NCBI GenBank assembly: GCA_903887975.1
Contig: CAISSD010000210.1
Span: 1 to 8,871, forward strand
DNA: 8,871 bases
Source: an uncultured Legionellaceae bacterium
GTDB lineage: Bacteria; Pseudomonadota; Gammaproteobacteria; Legionellales; Legionellaceae
Direction of reading: 5' to 3'
Positions 1-6,294 of the stretch are shown here, one piece after another. Both the position numbers and the translations under genes were made by a program. The first letter of the stretch is position 1, and every line of letters starts with the position of its first letter. Below the pieces are notes generated by a model. The model was given only the letters and a program-made list of their open reading frames with translations. It made no database searches and was not told the origin of the DNA.

Positions 1-20
1 AAAATCATTATTTTTCATAA

Positions 21-49
21 TAGATAAGCCTTATTTTTGGTTGTGTCAA
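21..49 (-). promoter_or_regulatory. Possible leftward promoter
   Basis: Read on the minus strand, a perfect TTGACA (positions 49-44) is followed after 17 bases by TATCTA (26-21), which matches the -10 consensus at only three positions, and then TTATG. It would drive a gene beyond the left edge. The -35 is strong, the -10 is weak, and the target gene cannot be seen, so this is tentative. Confidence 0.25.
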
Positions 50-54
50 ACCTT

Positions 55-116
55 GGGATAAGCTTGATATGAATCATGGATTTAGGTATTAATTTTTTTA
101 AATAAAAGCTTATCCC
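55..116. repeat. Perfect 11-bp inverted repeat downstream of priA
   Basis: GGGATAAGCTT at 55-65 is the exact reverse complement of AAGCTTATCCC at 106-116, with a 40-base AT-rich spacer. A third, related copy of the core GATAAGC lies at 23-29. The left arm is not followed by a T-run on either strand, and the loop is long, so it does not look like an intrinsic terminator. It could be a pair of protein-binding sites or chance in AT-rich DNA. Positions 1-193 contain no gene that I can support. Confidence 0.6.
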
Positions 117-150
117 GCGTTCATTCATAGGATCACATACCATTCATACA

Positions 151-173
151 CAAAAACATCCACAGGTGTTTTG
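151..173 (-). terminator. Weak hairpin just after priA
   Basis: About 20 bases past the priA stop, the minus strand reads CAAAACACC-TGT-GGATGTTTTTG, which can fold into an imperfect stem with one or two bulges and a three-base loop, followed on the 3' side by a short T-run inside the arm. It could end the minus-strand unit, but the GC part of the stem is short. Confidence 0.25.
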
Positions 174-193
174 AAGATTTATTGATATTCGTC

Positions 194-2368
194 TTAAGCC
201 AAATCCATAGGATCCACATCAATACCCCACACCACACCTTGACTTAAAGTATGACGCAAAAATTCGTGGCGAAGACTGGTGAGCTCTTGATTCAACGTCA
301 CGCGATTTGGCGATTTGATTAGTAATTGCCATCGATGCTGCATGGCTTTTCTTGCCAGTGGTGCAGGCGCTGGGCCCAAAATGTCAAGAACACTGTTTTT
401 GTGTAACAGAGCCTTCATGGCATGCAACAACGCCAATGGTTTATCCGCTTTTTTAGAGCCCGCGCGAATCAAGGCCAAATGATAAAATGGTGGCATTTTT
501 GTGCTTTGGCGTTGCACCAATAATGCTTGTGCAAAAAGATCGTATCCTTTTTGGACCAAAAGATTAAGCAGTGGATGTTCTGGAATGTGCGTTTGAATCA
601 CCACTTGCCCCGGGCGCGTGTCCCTGCCTGCGCGTCCTGAAACTTGTGTTAACAATTGCCCCAAGCGCTCAATGGCACGAAAATCTTGATTGAAAAAACC
701 TTGATCCGCATCCAACACCACCACCAAGGTTAAGTTTGGAAAATGATGGCCTTTGGCCAACATTTGTGTGCCCACAACCATCTGTATTTGACCCGATTCA
801 ATCTCGGCCAATTTTGTATCCATCACATCTTTTCCCTGCACTTCATCTCTATCCATACGAAGGATGTTGGTGTTTGGAAAGCGCGTTTGTAAATATTCAA
901 AAATACGTTGCGTGCCTAGTCCTAGAGGCAATAATGATGCACCATGACATTTTGGACAATGAGTGGGCGCTTGGTTGTATTGCCCACAATGATGACACAG
1001 AAGTTGATTTTTTTTTCGATGCAACGTCATATGGCTGTCACAAGATCGGCAATCGGCCATCCAGCCGCAATCATGGCACATTAAAACCGGTGCATAACCA
1101 CGACGATTGATAAACACCAACACTTGATTGTCTTGTGATAGATGTTGTTCAATTAAAGTTAATGAAGCTGGTGCTAGACCTTGTTCTAATTTTTGATGGC
1201 GAACATCCAAGATCTGATAATGCAAGGGATGCTGGCTTATGGCTTTATTGTGTAACTTCAAGACTTGATATTTGCCATTGAACCCATTGTGTAAACTCTC
1301 AAGGCTTGGGGTTGCTGATCCCATGATGATGGGAATGTTTAAACCGCGGGCACGAACCAAAGCGCTATCACGTGCGGAATAACGAACCCCGTCCATTTGC
1401 TTAAATGAGGCATCATGTTCTTCATCCACCACAATTAACCCCAAATCCGGCATGGGGGTAAAGATGGCTGCGCGCGTGCCAATGATAAGACGAACAGTAC
1501 CCTCGCTTGCCCATTGCCAGGCCAGCACCCGCTCTTCTTCGCGAAGATGCGAGTGAATCACAGCCATAGGCTCCGAAAATCTTGTTTTAAAACGCGACAT
1601 CATTTGGGGGGTTAAACCAATTTCTGGAACCAACACCAAGACCTGTTTTTTTTGCATCAAAACTTTGGTAATCACTTGCAAATAGACTTCGGTTTTGCCA
1701 CTTCCCGTGACGCCATACAAATAAAAGCATTGATATTGGTTTATATGTAAAAGAATAGTGTCAACGGCGGTTTGTTGCTCAGGATTCAAAGCCAAAGCTT
1801 TGGATTGAGTTTGAGTGACTATCGGTTGCACCAAGGTTTCTTGAATACCAATCCAACCTTGTTGAATGAAGGCCTGCATCAAAGACCACGAAAATCCTGC
1901 TTGAAGGATGTCTTTTTTTGAAATTTGGGGGTGGTGCTCTAAAAATGCTAAAAGCGCTTGTTGACGATGGGCATTAGGCTTGAGTTGCGGTTTTAGCACG
2001 GCCAAAGGCTCTTTTAAAGTATAATGGACCATGCACGGTTTATAAAGCGCGTCCCCTCGTCGATAATGTTTGGGTAACATCAAGGGTAAGACTTCGGATA
2101 AAGGCGATTGATAATATTGCCCTACCCATCGACACAAGCGCAGCATTTCTTTGGACAACACGGGCGTTTCATCAATCACTTCATGAATGGATTTGAGTTG
2201 TTTTAGGGTTAAATTTGATGTCCCTTCATCCATCACAACGCCCAAACGTTTTTGATTGCGAAAAGGAACCCAAACGCGAGTCCCAATGCTAGGCCAAGTG
2301 TTTTCTGATAAATAATCAAACACATCGTGATGCGTGTTCAAAACCGAGACTTTAAGAACCTTAATCAT
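194..2368 (-). CDS. priA: Primosomal protein N' (replication restart helicase PriA)
   Basis: Superfamily 2 DNA helicase that recognises stalled forks and D-loops and reloads the replisome through PriB/DnaT/DnaB. Visible in order: an N-terminal 3'-DNA-binding region; Walker A GVTGSGKT (about residues 219-226); DEEH box (about 315-318); GSATPS motif; an eight-cysteine zinc region (about 430-475, beginning CHDCGW and ending CPKC); GTQMLAKGHHFP and QVSGRAGR helicase motifs in the C-terminal lobe. Length 724 aa is normal for the family (E. coli 732). I choose ATG at 2368 because it overlaps the TGA of the upstream gene as ATGA, indicating translational coupling; an in-frame TTG three codons earlier (2377) has no ribosome binding site. 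Last gene of the minus-strand unit. No missing motif seen. Confidence 0.97.
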   Translation of the reverse strand: MIKVLKVSVLNTHHDVFDYLSENTWPSIGTRVWVPFRNQKRLGVVMDEGTSNLTLKQLKSIHEVIDETPVLSKEMLRLCRWVGQYYQSPLSEVLPLMLPKHYRRGDALYKPCMVHYTLKEPLAVLKPQLKPNAHRQQALLAFLEHHPQISKKDILQAGFSWSLMQAFIQQGWIGIQETLVQPIVTQTQSKALALNPEQQTAVDTILLHINQYQCFYLYGVTGSGKTEVYLQVITKVLMQKKQVLVLVPEIGLTPQMMSRFKTRFSEPMAVIHSHLREEERVLAWQWASEGTVRLIIGTRAAIFTPMPDLGLIVVDEEHDASFKQMDGVRYSARDSALVRARGLNIPIIMGSATPSLESLHNGFNGKYQVLKLHNKAISQHPLHYQILDVRHQKLEQGLAPASLTLIEQHLSQDNQVLVFINRRGYAPVLMCHDCGWMADCRSCDSHMTLHRKKNQLLCHHCGQYNQAPTHCPKCHGASLLPLGLGTQRIFEYLQTRFPNTNILRMDRDEVQGKDVMDTKLAEIESGQIQMVVGTQMLAKGHHFPNLTLVVVLDADQGFFNQDFRAIERLGQLLTQVSGRAGRDTRPGQVVIQTHIPEHPLLNLLVQKGYDLFAQALLVQRQSTKMPPFYHLALIRAGSKKADKPLALLHAMKALLHKNSVLDILGPAPAPLARKAMQHRWQLLIKSPNRVTLNQELTSLRHEFLRHTLSQGVVWGIDVDPMDLA

Positions 2369-2856
2369 GCTTGCCAATGATGACTTGCTGACTGCCCTGG
2401 TGCTGAAAAAACTTTAACCGTGATGGCTTGAATGCGATGGTTTAAAAGCGCTTCTTGGTCTTTTGTCAATTCACCAACAAACCAGCGCGATAATTCTTCA
2501 ATGGTGATGTTGGTTAAGGGCATGATGAGCACATCTTCTTTGAGAAAAGGAATTTTTTTGTGATTGAAGGTAAAATAGTAATAATCACGGTCTTCGGCAA
2601 ACTGTAAAAAAGGCGAAAATTTAGGCATTAAAAATCGTTGATTTAAATGCCGACACAAATCACGCATGAGTGTTTTATAATATCGATAATCAAAAGTCAT
2701 GCCATTGTCTTCAATGCGGGTGGTGAGCGCCAAATACACTTGATACCGATGCCCATGTAGAGGCTCGCGCTCGGTCGCTGAAAAAATAGTGGTGTGACCG
2801 GCTGTAAATTGCATGGATTCTTTTTGTATTTCTATGGTGGTTAAATAACCTGACAT
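2365..2856 (-). CDS. Divergent 6-pyruvoyl-tetrahydropterin synthase / QueD-family protein
   Basis: Belongs to the PTPS/QueD (COG0720) fold. The zinc-binding histidines are present: His21 in TAGH and His34/His36 in HGH, and the TIEEL stretch (118-122) corresponds to the conserved Thr-x-Glu region. Other expected residues differ. The catalytic Cys four residues before HGH in QueD is Arg30; Glu31 instead gives an ExxHGH pattern, which I recall for PTPS-III enzymes making 6-hydroxymethyl-dihydropterin. The Asp-His pair of LDHxxLN reads Asn72-Gln73, and the C-terminal pterin-anchoring Glu region reads VKVFSAPGQ. Between them (about 77-112) is an insertion relative to QueD. At 163 aa it is longer than QueD (about 120). 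Substrate is therefore uncertain; a normal QueD role is unlikely. It sits 9 bases after the methyltransferase gene and overlaps priA. A pteridine reductase gene nearby supports a pterin role. Confidence 0.85.
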   Translation of the reverse strand: MSGYLTTIEIQKESMQFTAGHTTIFSATEREPLHGHRYQVYLALTTRIEDNGMTFDYRYYKTLMRDLCRHLNQRFLMPKFSPFLQFAEDRDYYYFTFNHKKIPFLKEDVLIMPLTNITIEELSRWFVGELTKDQEALLNHRIQAITVKVFSAPGQSASHHWQA

Positions 2857-2861
2857 ATGAG

Positions 2862-2867
2862 TCCCCT
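2862..2867 (-). promoter_or_regulatory. Ribosome binding site overlapping the upstream stop codon
   Basis: AGGGGA on the minus strand ends five bases before the ATG at 2856. It overlaps the TAG stop (2868-2866) of the methyltransferase gene, so ribosomes ending one gene are placed directly at the start of the next. This supports the chosen start and translational coupling. Confidence 0.7.
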
Positions 2868-3999
2868 ATAATGTTCGACGTTTATCCTGCATCAAAAAGC
2901 CCCGAAGTGGTGCATCAAAATTTCGTGTTAAACCCATGACCTTAAAAAGCTCGCCCATTTCTTCGGGTTGGAGCAATTGCCGTATGGCCTGTTGTAAACG
3001 CAACCGTTTTGGCTCTTGATGCAGCGCGATGAATTGATTTTGTTGTTCAGTCACCAAATCCAATAGTCCATTGGCCAACAAAAAGGCTGCTTGGCTGGTG
3101 TATCCTGCTATTTTAAAACCCGCATCATAGGCTGCTTCTGCCACATGGGTAAAGTCTACGTGTGCCGTGATGTCTTGGCGGCCTGGGTTAAGAAGCGCAT
3201 TCACATGGGATTTGTGGCGCTCATGACACATGATTGTACCTTGATTTCTATCCGGATGGTAATATTCAAGCCGTGGAAAACCATAATCGAAAATCAAAAA
3301 CAAACCGGTTTCAAGCATTTGGCTGCATTGCTTTAGCCAATCATCAAGAAACAAATTGGCTTCCGATTGATACACCCCTTCAAAAGGTGGTAATGCATTT
3401 TTGATGTACTCCAATAGTTTTGGGTTGTCGCATTTTTGGGGGATTAATGTTAATTGTTGGGTGGCATCCAAACCCACGTGTAGTTCAAATAGGTCCTCAT
3501 CGGTTTGTAAAAATCGATGAACCGGCATGGCGTCTAAGACTTCATTGGCAAGGATAACACCTGAAAAAGATTTTTGGGGCCAAGACGATAACCATTCTAT
3601 TTTGGAGGCCAAATGCGGAATTTCTTGTTGAATTAGTTCCTGTTGTTTTTGTTTTAAAAAACCGCTGACCTCTAGTATTTGATAGGTTTTTGGTAACGAC
3701 TCGAGACGCTCTAAATGTTTTAAAACATCCACACACAATCGCCCAAGCCCTGCGCCAAATTCAAAAATAATGGGATCAGAAAGCGTGGATAAAACGTCTT
3801 GGCATTGAGTTGCTACTGTATAACCAAACAAAGGTGTTAGGTGGGGGGCCGTGATGAAATCACCTTCTAACCCTATTTTGGGTAATTCTGAGCTATAATA
3901 CCCACAAATAGGGTGATACAGTGCCAAGTGCATGAATTCAACAAAGGGCATGCTTTGACGAGCATGGAGCTCCTGGAGAAAAACATCATTAAAATGCAT
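2866..3999 (-). CDS. SAM-dependent methyltransferase, MidA/NDUFAF7 family (COG1565)
   Basis: Class I methyltransferase of the DUF185/Methyltransf_28 family, 377 aa, a normal length. Seen in the sequence: the family block GDFITAP...LFG (46-59); the SAM-binding glycine loop FEFGAGLGRL (79-88); an acidic strand end ILEVS (108-112); ANEVLDAMPVHRF (151-163), the typical family signature; and PGRQDITAHVDF (272-283). The mitochondrial relative NDUFAF7 methylates an arginine of complex I subunit NDUFS2; the bacterial substrate is, to my knowledge, not settled, and nothing here names it. ATG at 3999 is the most likely start, although no clear Shine-Dalgarno precedes it. It is the first gene of the minus-strand unit with the PTPS-like gene and priA, and is divergent from the pteridine reductase with only 35 bases between them. 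Confidence 0.93.
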   Translation of the reverse strand: MHFNDVFLQELHARQSMPFVEFMHLALYHPICGYYSSELPKIGLEGDFITAPHLTPLFGYTVATQCQDVLSTLSDPIIFEFGAGLGRLCVDVLKHLERLESLPKTYQILEVSGFLKQKQQELIQQEIPHLASKIEWLSSWPQKSFSGVILANEVLDAMPVHRFLQTDEDLFELHVGLDATQQLTLIPQKCDNPKLLEYIKNALPPFEGVYQSEANLFLDDWLKQCSQMLETGLFLIFDYGFPRLEYYHPDRNQGTIMCHERHKSHVNALLNPGRQDITAHVDFTHVAEAAYDAGFKIAGYTSQAAFLLANGLLDLVTEQQNQFIALHQEPKRLRLQQAIRQLLQPEEMGELFKVMGLTRNFDAPLRGFLMQDKRRTL

Positions 4000-4007
4000 A
4001 AAATAGA

Positions 4008-4019
4008 TTGTTTAAACAA
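4008..4019. promoter_or_regulatory. Perfect 12-bp palindrome in the divergent intergenic region
   Basis: TTGTTTAAACAA is its own reverse complement and lies in the centre of the 35-base gap between the two divergent starts (3999 and 4035). Its placement suits an operator that could act on both genes, but no binding protein is implied by the sequence and AT-rich palindromes of this size can occur by chance. Confidence 0.4.
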
Positions 4020-4021
4020 AA

Positions 4022-4027
4022 AGAGGA
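4022..4027 (+). promoter_or_regulatory. Ribosome binding site that sets the pteridine reductase start
   Basis: AGAGGA ends seven bases before the TTG at 4035. The longer reading from TTG at 4008 would place this site inside the coding sequence, has no binding site of its own and would begin inside the palindrome, so 4035 is preferred. Confidence 0.7.
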
Positions 4028-4055
4028 ACATACCTTGAATTTGCACCATACACAA
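4027..4055 (-). promoter_or_regulatory. Possible promoter for the minus-strand unit
   Basis: On the minus strand TTGTGT (4055-4050), a 17-base spacer and TATGTT (4032-4027) fit a weak sigma-70 promoter starting about 20 bases before the methyltransferase ATG. Matches to consensus are 3/6 and 4/6. The initial transcribed region would include the 12-bp palindrome. It lies inside the start of the divergent gene. Confidence 0.22.
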
Positions 4056-4781
4056 GCGGCCCCTGTGGCGTTGATTACCGGTGCTGCCCGACGAATTGGC
4101 GCCGCAATTGCGCAACATTTACATCAAAATCATTATAATATTATTATTCAATGCCATCAATCCGTCGATGCAGCAAAAGCGCTGGCGCAAAGCTTGAATG
4201 AACAACGTGCTGATGGTGTTTTGGTTTTAGACGTGGCACTATCCGATAAAAATGCCTTAAAACGCATGATGGATGATGCATTGTCTTGGCAGGGTCGATT
4301 GGATGTGTTGGTTAATAATGCTGCTACTTTTGAATCAACACCTTTGGATGCGGCATTTGATGCCCCATGGGATGATTTGTTTTGTATTAATGTTCAAGTG
4401 CCCTTTTGGTTAAGTTGTCTTGCGCGACCTTATCTTGAAATGACCAAAGGCTCCATCATCAACATCACCGACATTCACGCCGAAAAGCCATTAAAAAATT
4501 ATTCGCTGTATTGCCAATCAAAAGCCGCATTAACGATGCAAACACTGTCTTTAGCGCGCGAGTTTGCCCCAAATATTCGGGTGAATGCCATCGCACCTGG
4601 TGCGATTCTTTGGCCGGAGCATCAAAATAAGCTTTTATCCTCACAACAAAATGCTATCATAGCACATACGTTGCTTAAACAGCATGGCGATCCTTTTTGG
4701 ATTGCTCAAGCCGTGTTGGCACTTTTGCAAAACAAATTCATTACAGGACAAATTTTAAAAGTTGATGGTGGGCGATTTTAG
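4035..4781 (+). CDS. Pteridine reductase (FolM/PTR1-type short-chain dehydrogenase)
   Basis: NADPH-dependent SDR, 248 aa from TTG at 4035, expected to reduce dihydro- (and perhaps oxidised) pterins to tetrahydropterins in the cytoplasm, with possible dihydrofolate reductase side activity. The cofactor motif TGAARRIG (15-22) has the TGx3RxG form typical of pteridine reductases rather than the common TGxxxGIG. NNAA (94-97) is the structural SDR motif. Around the active site, NITD puts Asp146 where most SDRs have the catalytic Ser, followed by Tyr159-x3-Lys163; Asp at that position is also characteristic of PTR1 and FolM. The C-terminal KVDGGRF is typical of SDRs. It is divergent from the minus-strand unit that encodes a PTPS-like protein, which fits a shared pterin theme. 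Whether the physiological product is tetrahydromonapterin, tetrahydrobiopterin or tetrahydrofolate cannot be told from sequence. Confidence 0.9.
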   Translation: MNLHHTQAAPVALITGAARRIGAAIAQHLHQNHYNIIIQCHQSVDAAKALAQSLNEQRADGVLVLDVALSDKNALKRMMDDALSWQGRLDVLVNNAATFESTPLDAAFDAPWDDLFCINVQVPFWLSCLARPYLEMTKGSIINITDIHAEKPLKNYSLYCQSKAALTMQTLSLAREFAPNIRVNAIAPGAILWPEHQNKLLSSQQNAIIAHTLLKQHGDPFWIAQAVLALLQNKFITGQILKVDGGRF

Positions 4782-4790
4782 AAAAAAATA

Positions 4791-4819
4791 TTGAATATCA
4801 TAGTGTTATTCTATACGAT
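4791..4819 (+). promoter_or_regulatory. Candidate promoter upstream of the LexA-like regulator
   Basis: TTGAAT (4791-4796), a 17-base spacer and TACGAT (4814-4819) each match consensus at four positions. A second -10-like element, TATACT, is at 4829-4834 with a poor -35. Either would give a leader of a few tens of bases before the regulator. The 72-base gap after the pteridine reductase is the largest between complete plus-strand genes, consistent with a promoter here. Confidence 0.35.
4797..4819. promoter_or_regulatory. Imperfect dyad within the candidate promoter
   Basis: ATCATAG (4797-4803) and CTATACGAT (4811-4819) are inverted around seven bases if two extra bases (AC) are looped out of the right arm. 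It falls between and over the candidate -35 and -10, as an autoregulatory operator for a CI/LexA-like repressor would. The symmetry is imperfect. Confidence 0.22.
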
Positions 4820-4853
4820 GTCTGTTTTTATACTTTAAGGCTTGTGACAATTT

Positions 4854-5492
4854 GTGCATAAAATGAAATTAAAAACCAATTTAACCACCCTGATGTTGCG
4901 TCATGGAAACATTAGTGTGAGCGATCTGGCCAAGGCGACGGGTTTACCCCAGCCAACGTTGCATCAACTCTATAGTGGTGCGACCACACGCCCGCATCAA
5001 AAAACGTTAAACGCTTTAGCAGAGTTTTTTTCTGTTGATGTTGATGCCTTAATTGGCTTAGTGCCGCTGCCTGAACAATGGCCGAAACATTTAAAAATTC
5101 AATTGAATTTACAAACCACGCCATTGATTGAGTGGCATGAGTTGCCCTTATGGCCTGAAGGTATTGCTTTGGATAAAAAACCAGCTTTATTGTTGGATAG
5201 CCAAGATAGCCCTCATACTTTTGCTCTTCGCATGAATGACAGTAGCATGGAGCCTTTGTTTCCATTGGGTACACTGCTTATTTTTGATGCTAAAAAAACG
5301 TTAAGTGATAGGGATTGTGCATTGATTCATATTCATCAAACCAATCATTTTGTGTTCAAACGCATGTTGCTTGATGGCGGGATGATGTACGCTAAATCCA
5401 TTAATCCTGAACTTCGAGAGCTTCCGTTGCTTAAAATAAATCCAAAAGATAAGATTGTTGGCGTATTGTTGGAGGCGCGGATTAAATTTTGA
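4854..5492 (+). CDS. LexA/CI-like regulator: XRE helix-turn-helix plus S24 peptidase domain
   Basis: A 212-aa repressor-like protein. An N-terminal XRE-type helix-turn-helix (about 10-65, with SVSDLAKATGLPQPTLHQLY) would bind DNA; the C-terminal half is an S24 (LexA/CI/UmuD) fold. The Ser-Lys dyad looks intact: Ser131 in NDSSMEP and Lys169 in FVFKRML. The usual Ala-Gly autocleavage site, expected after a PxxSW-type strand, is missing: P90-L-I-E-W is followed by HELP, placing Leu97-Pro98 where Ala-Gly should be. RecA-triggered self-cleavage is therefore doubtful, and it may be a constitutive or ligand-responsive regulator. GTG at 4854 follows AAGG by 13 bases; ATG at 4863 is an alternative; an in-frame stop just upstream (4845) excludes longer starts. 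Its TGA overlaps the rsmA start as TTGA, so the two are probably translated together. Not recognised as a named gene. Confidence 0.9.
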   Translation: MHKMKLKTNLTTLMLRHGNISVSDLAKATGLPQPTLHQLYSGATTRPHQKTLNALAEFFSVDVDALIGLVPLPEQWPKHLKIQLNLQTTPLIEWHELPLWPEGIALDKKPALLLDSQDSPHTFALRMNDSSMEPLFPLGTLLIFDAKKTLSDRDCALIHIHQTNHFVFKRMLLDGGMMYAKSINPELRELPLLKINPKDKIVGVLLEARIKF

Positions 5493-6256
5493 TACAACAT
5501 CGAGCGCGCAAACATTTGGGGCAAAACTTTCTTCAAGATCAATCGGTCATCCAAAATATTTTGCATGTATTTGGCCCGAAAGAAAAAGATAAAGTGATTG
5601 AAATTGGCCCGGGTTTAGGCGCGCTGACGCATCCTTTGATGAATCAATTGGGGCATTTAACCGTCATTGAAATTGATAGGGATTTACAACGTTATTGGCA
5701 AACACAATATCCTCATCAAATGGATGTTTTATGTGCTGATGCTTTAACGGTTGATTTTAGTGCGTTGGGCTCTGATTTGCGTGTGATTGGCAATTTGCCG
5801 TATAACATTTCTACGCCTCTTTTATTTCATCTTTTAACGTATTGCGCGTGTATTCAAGACATGCATTTTATGCTGCAAAAAGAAGTGGTGGATAGACTTT
5901 GTGCGCAGCCAAACACGAAAAATTATGGTCGATTAAGCATTATGGTTCAGTATCACTGTGATGTGGAATGTTTGTTTTTAGTGGCACCAGAGGCATTTCA
6001 TCCCAAACCCAAAGTTAACTCCGCCGTTGTGCGTTTAACACCGCATACAACACCTTGCTATCCTATGGTTGATAAAGAAGCGCTTAAATCGTTGGTTGCA
6101 AGCGCTTTTTCTATGCGACGAAAGACTCTGGCCAATAACTTAAAAAACATCATCTCTGTCGAAGAGCTTCGTCAATTAGACATTGACCCCACCCAAAGAC
6201 CCGAACAGATTCCCATCGAAGCCTATGTTCGTATAGTGCAATCAATAACCAAATAG
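5489..6256 (+). CDS. rsmA: 16S rRNA (adenine1518/1519-N6) dimethyltransferase RsmA (KsgA)
   Basis: Dimethylates two adjacent adenosines in the helix 45 loop of 16S rRNA late in 30S subunit assembly; loss gives kasugamycin resistance. Visible: RxxLGQNFL near the N-terminus (GQNFL 11-15), SAM-binding EIGPGLGALT (38-47), the acidic EID (61-63), the catalytic motif NLPYNIS (102-108), then FMLQKEV and YGRLS, and the C-terminal DIDPTQRPEQ. At 255 aa it is slightly shorter than E. coli KsgA (273), mostly at the N-terminus. TTG at 5489 is the only plausible start: an in-frame TAA lies two codons upstream. It overlaps the stop of the regulator by four bases, with GGAGG 13 bases before, so translation is likely coupled. 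Confidence 0.96.
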   Translation: MIQHRARKHLGQNFLQDQSVIQNILHVFGPKEKDKVIEIGPGLGALTHPLMNQLGHLTVIEIDRDLQRYWQTQYPHQMDVLCADALTVDFSALGSDLRVIGNLPYNISTPLLFHLLTYCACIQDMHFMLQKEVVDRLCAQPNTKNYGRLSIMVQYHCDVECLFLVAPEAFHPKPKVNSAVVRLTPHTTPCYPMVDKEALKSLVASAFSMRRKTLANNLKNIISVEELRQLDIDPTQRPEQIPIEAYVRIVQSITK

Positions 6257-6294
6257 ACTACAATTATCCTATAACTTTCAATACTGGGTTCGTC

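Noticed and set aside
64..92. Plus-strand promoter-like pair TTGATA / TATTAA
   Set aside because: Spacing of 17 is good, but it would only transcribe antisense through priA; most likely chance in AT-rich sequence.
736..1110. Plus-strand open frame of 124 codons inside priA
   Set aside because: It is antisense to the zinc and helicase region of priA, has no recognisable domain and no ribosome binding site; an antisense shadow.
4008..4034. Longer N-terminus for the pteridine reductase from TTG at 4008
   Set aside because: It would start within the palindrome without a ribosome binding site, whereas AGAGGA is ideally spaced for TTG at 4035.
3873..4118. Minus-strand open frame of 81 codons spanning the divergent gap
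   Set aside because: It overlaps the methyltransferase in another frame and the pteridine reductase antisense, and its composition resembles a frame shadow.
4912..5274. Minus-strand open frame of 120 codons opposite the LexA-like regulator
   Set aside because: The opposite strand encodes a clear XRE-S24 protein across the same bases; the antisense product has no family features.
6257..6294. Promoter for the TraI_2 gene in the gap after rsmA
   Set aside because: TACAAT and TATAAC resemble -10 elements but neither has an acceptable -35, and the 38-base gap is compatible with read-through.
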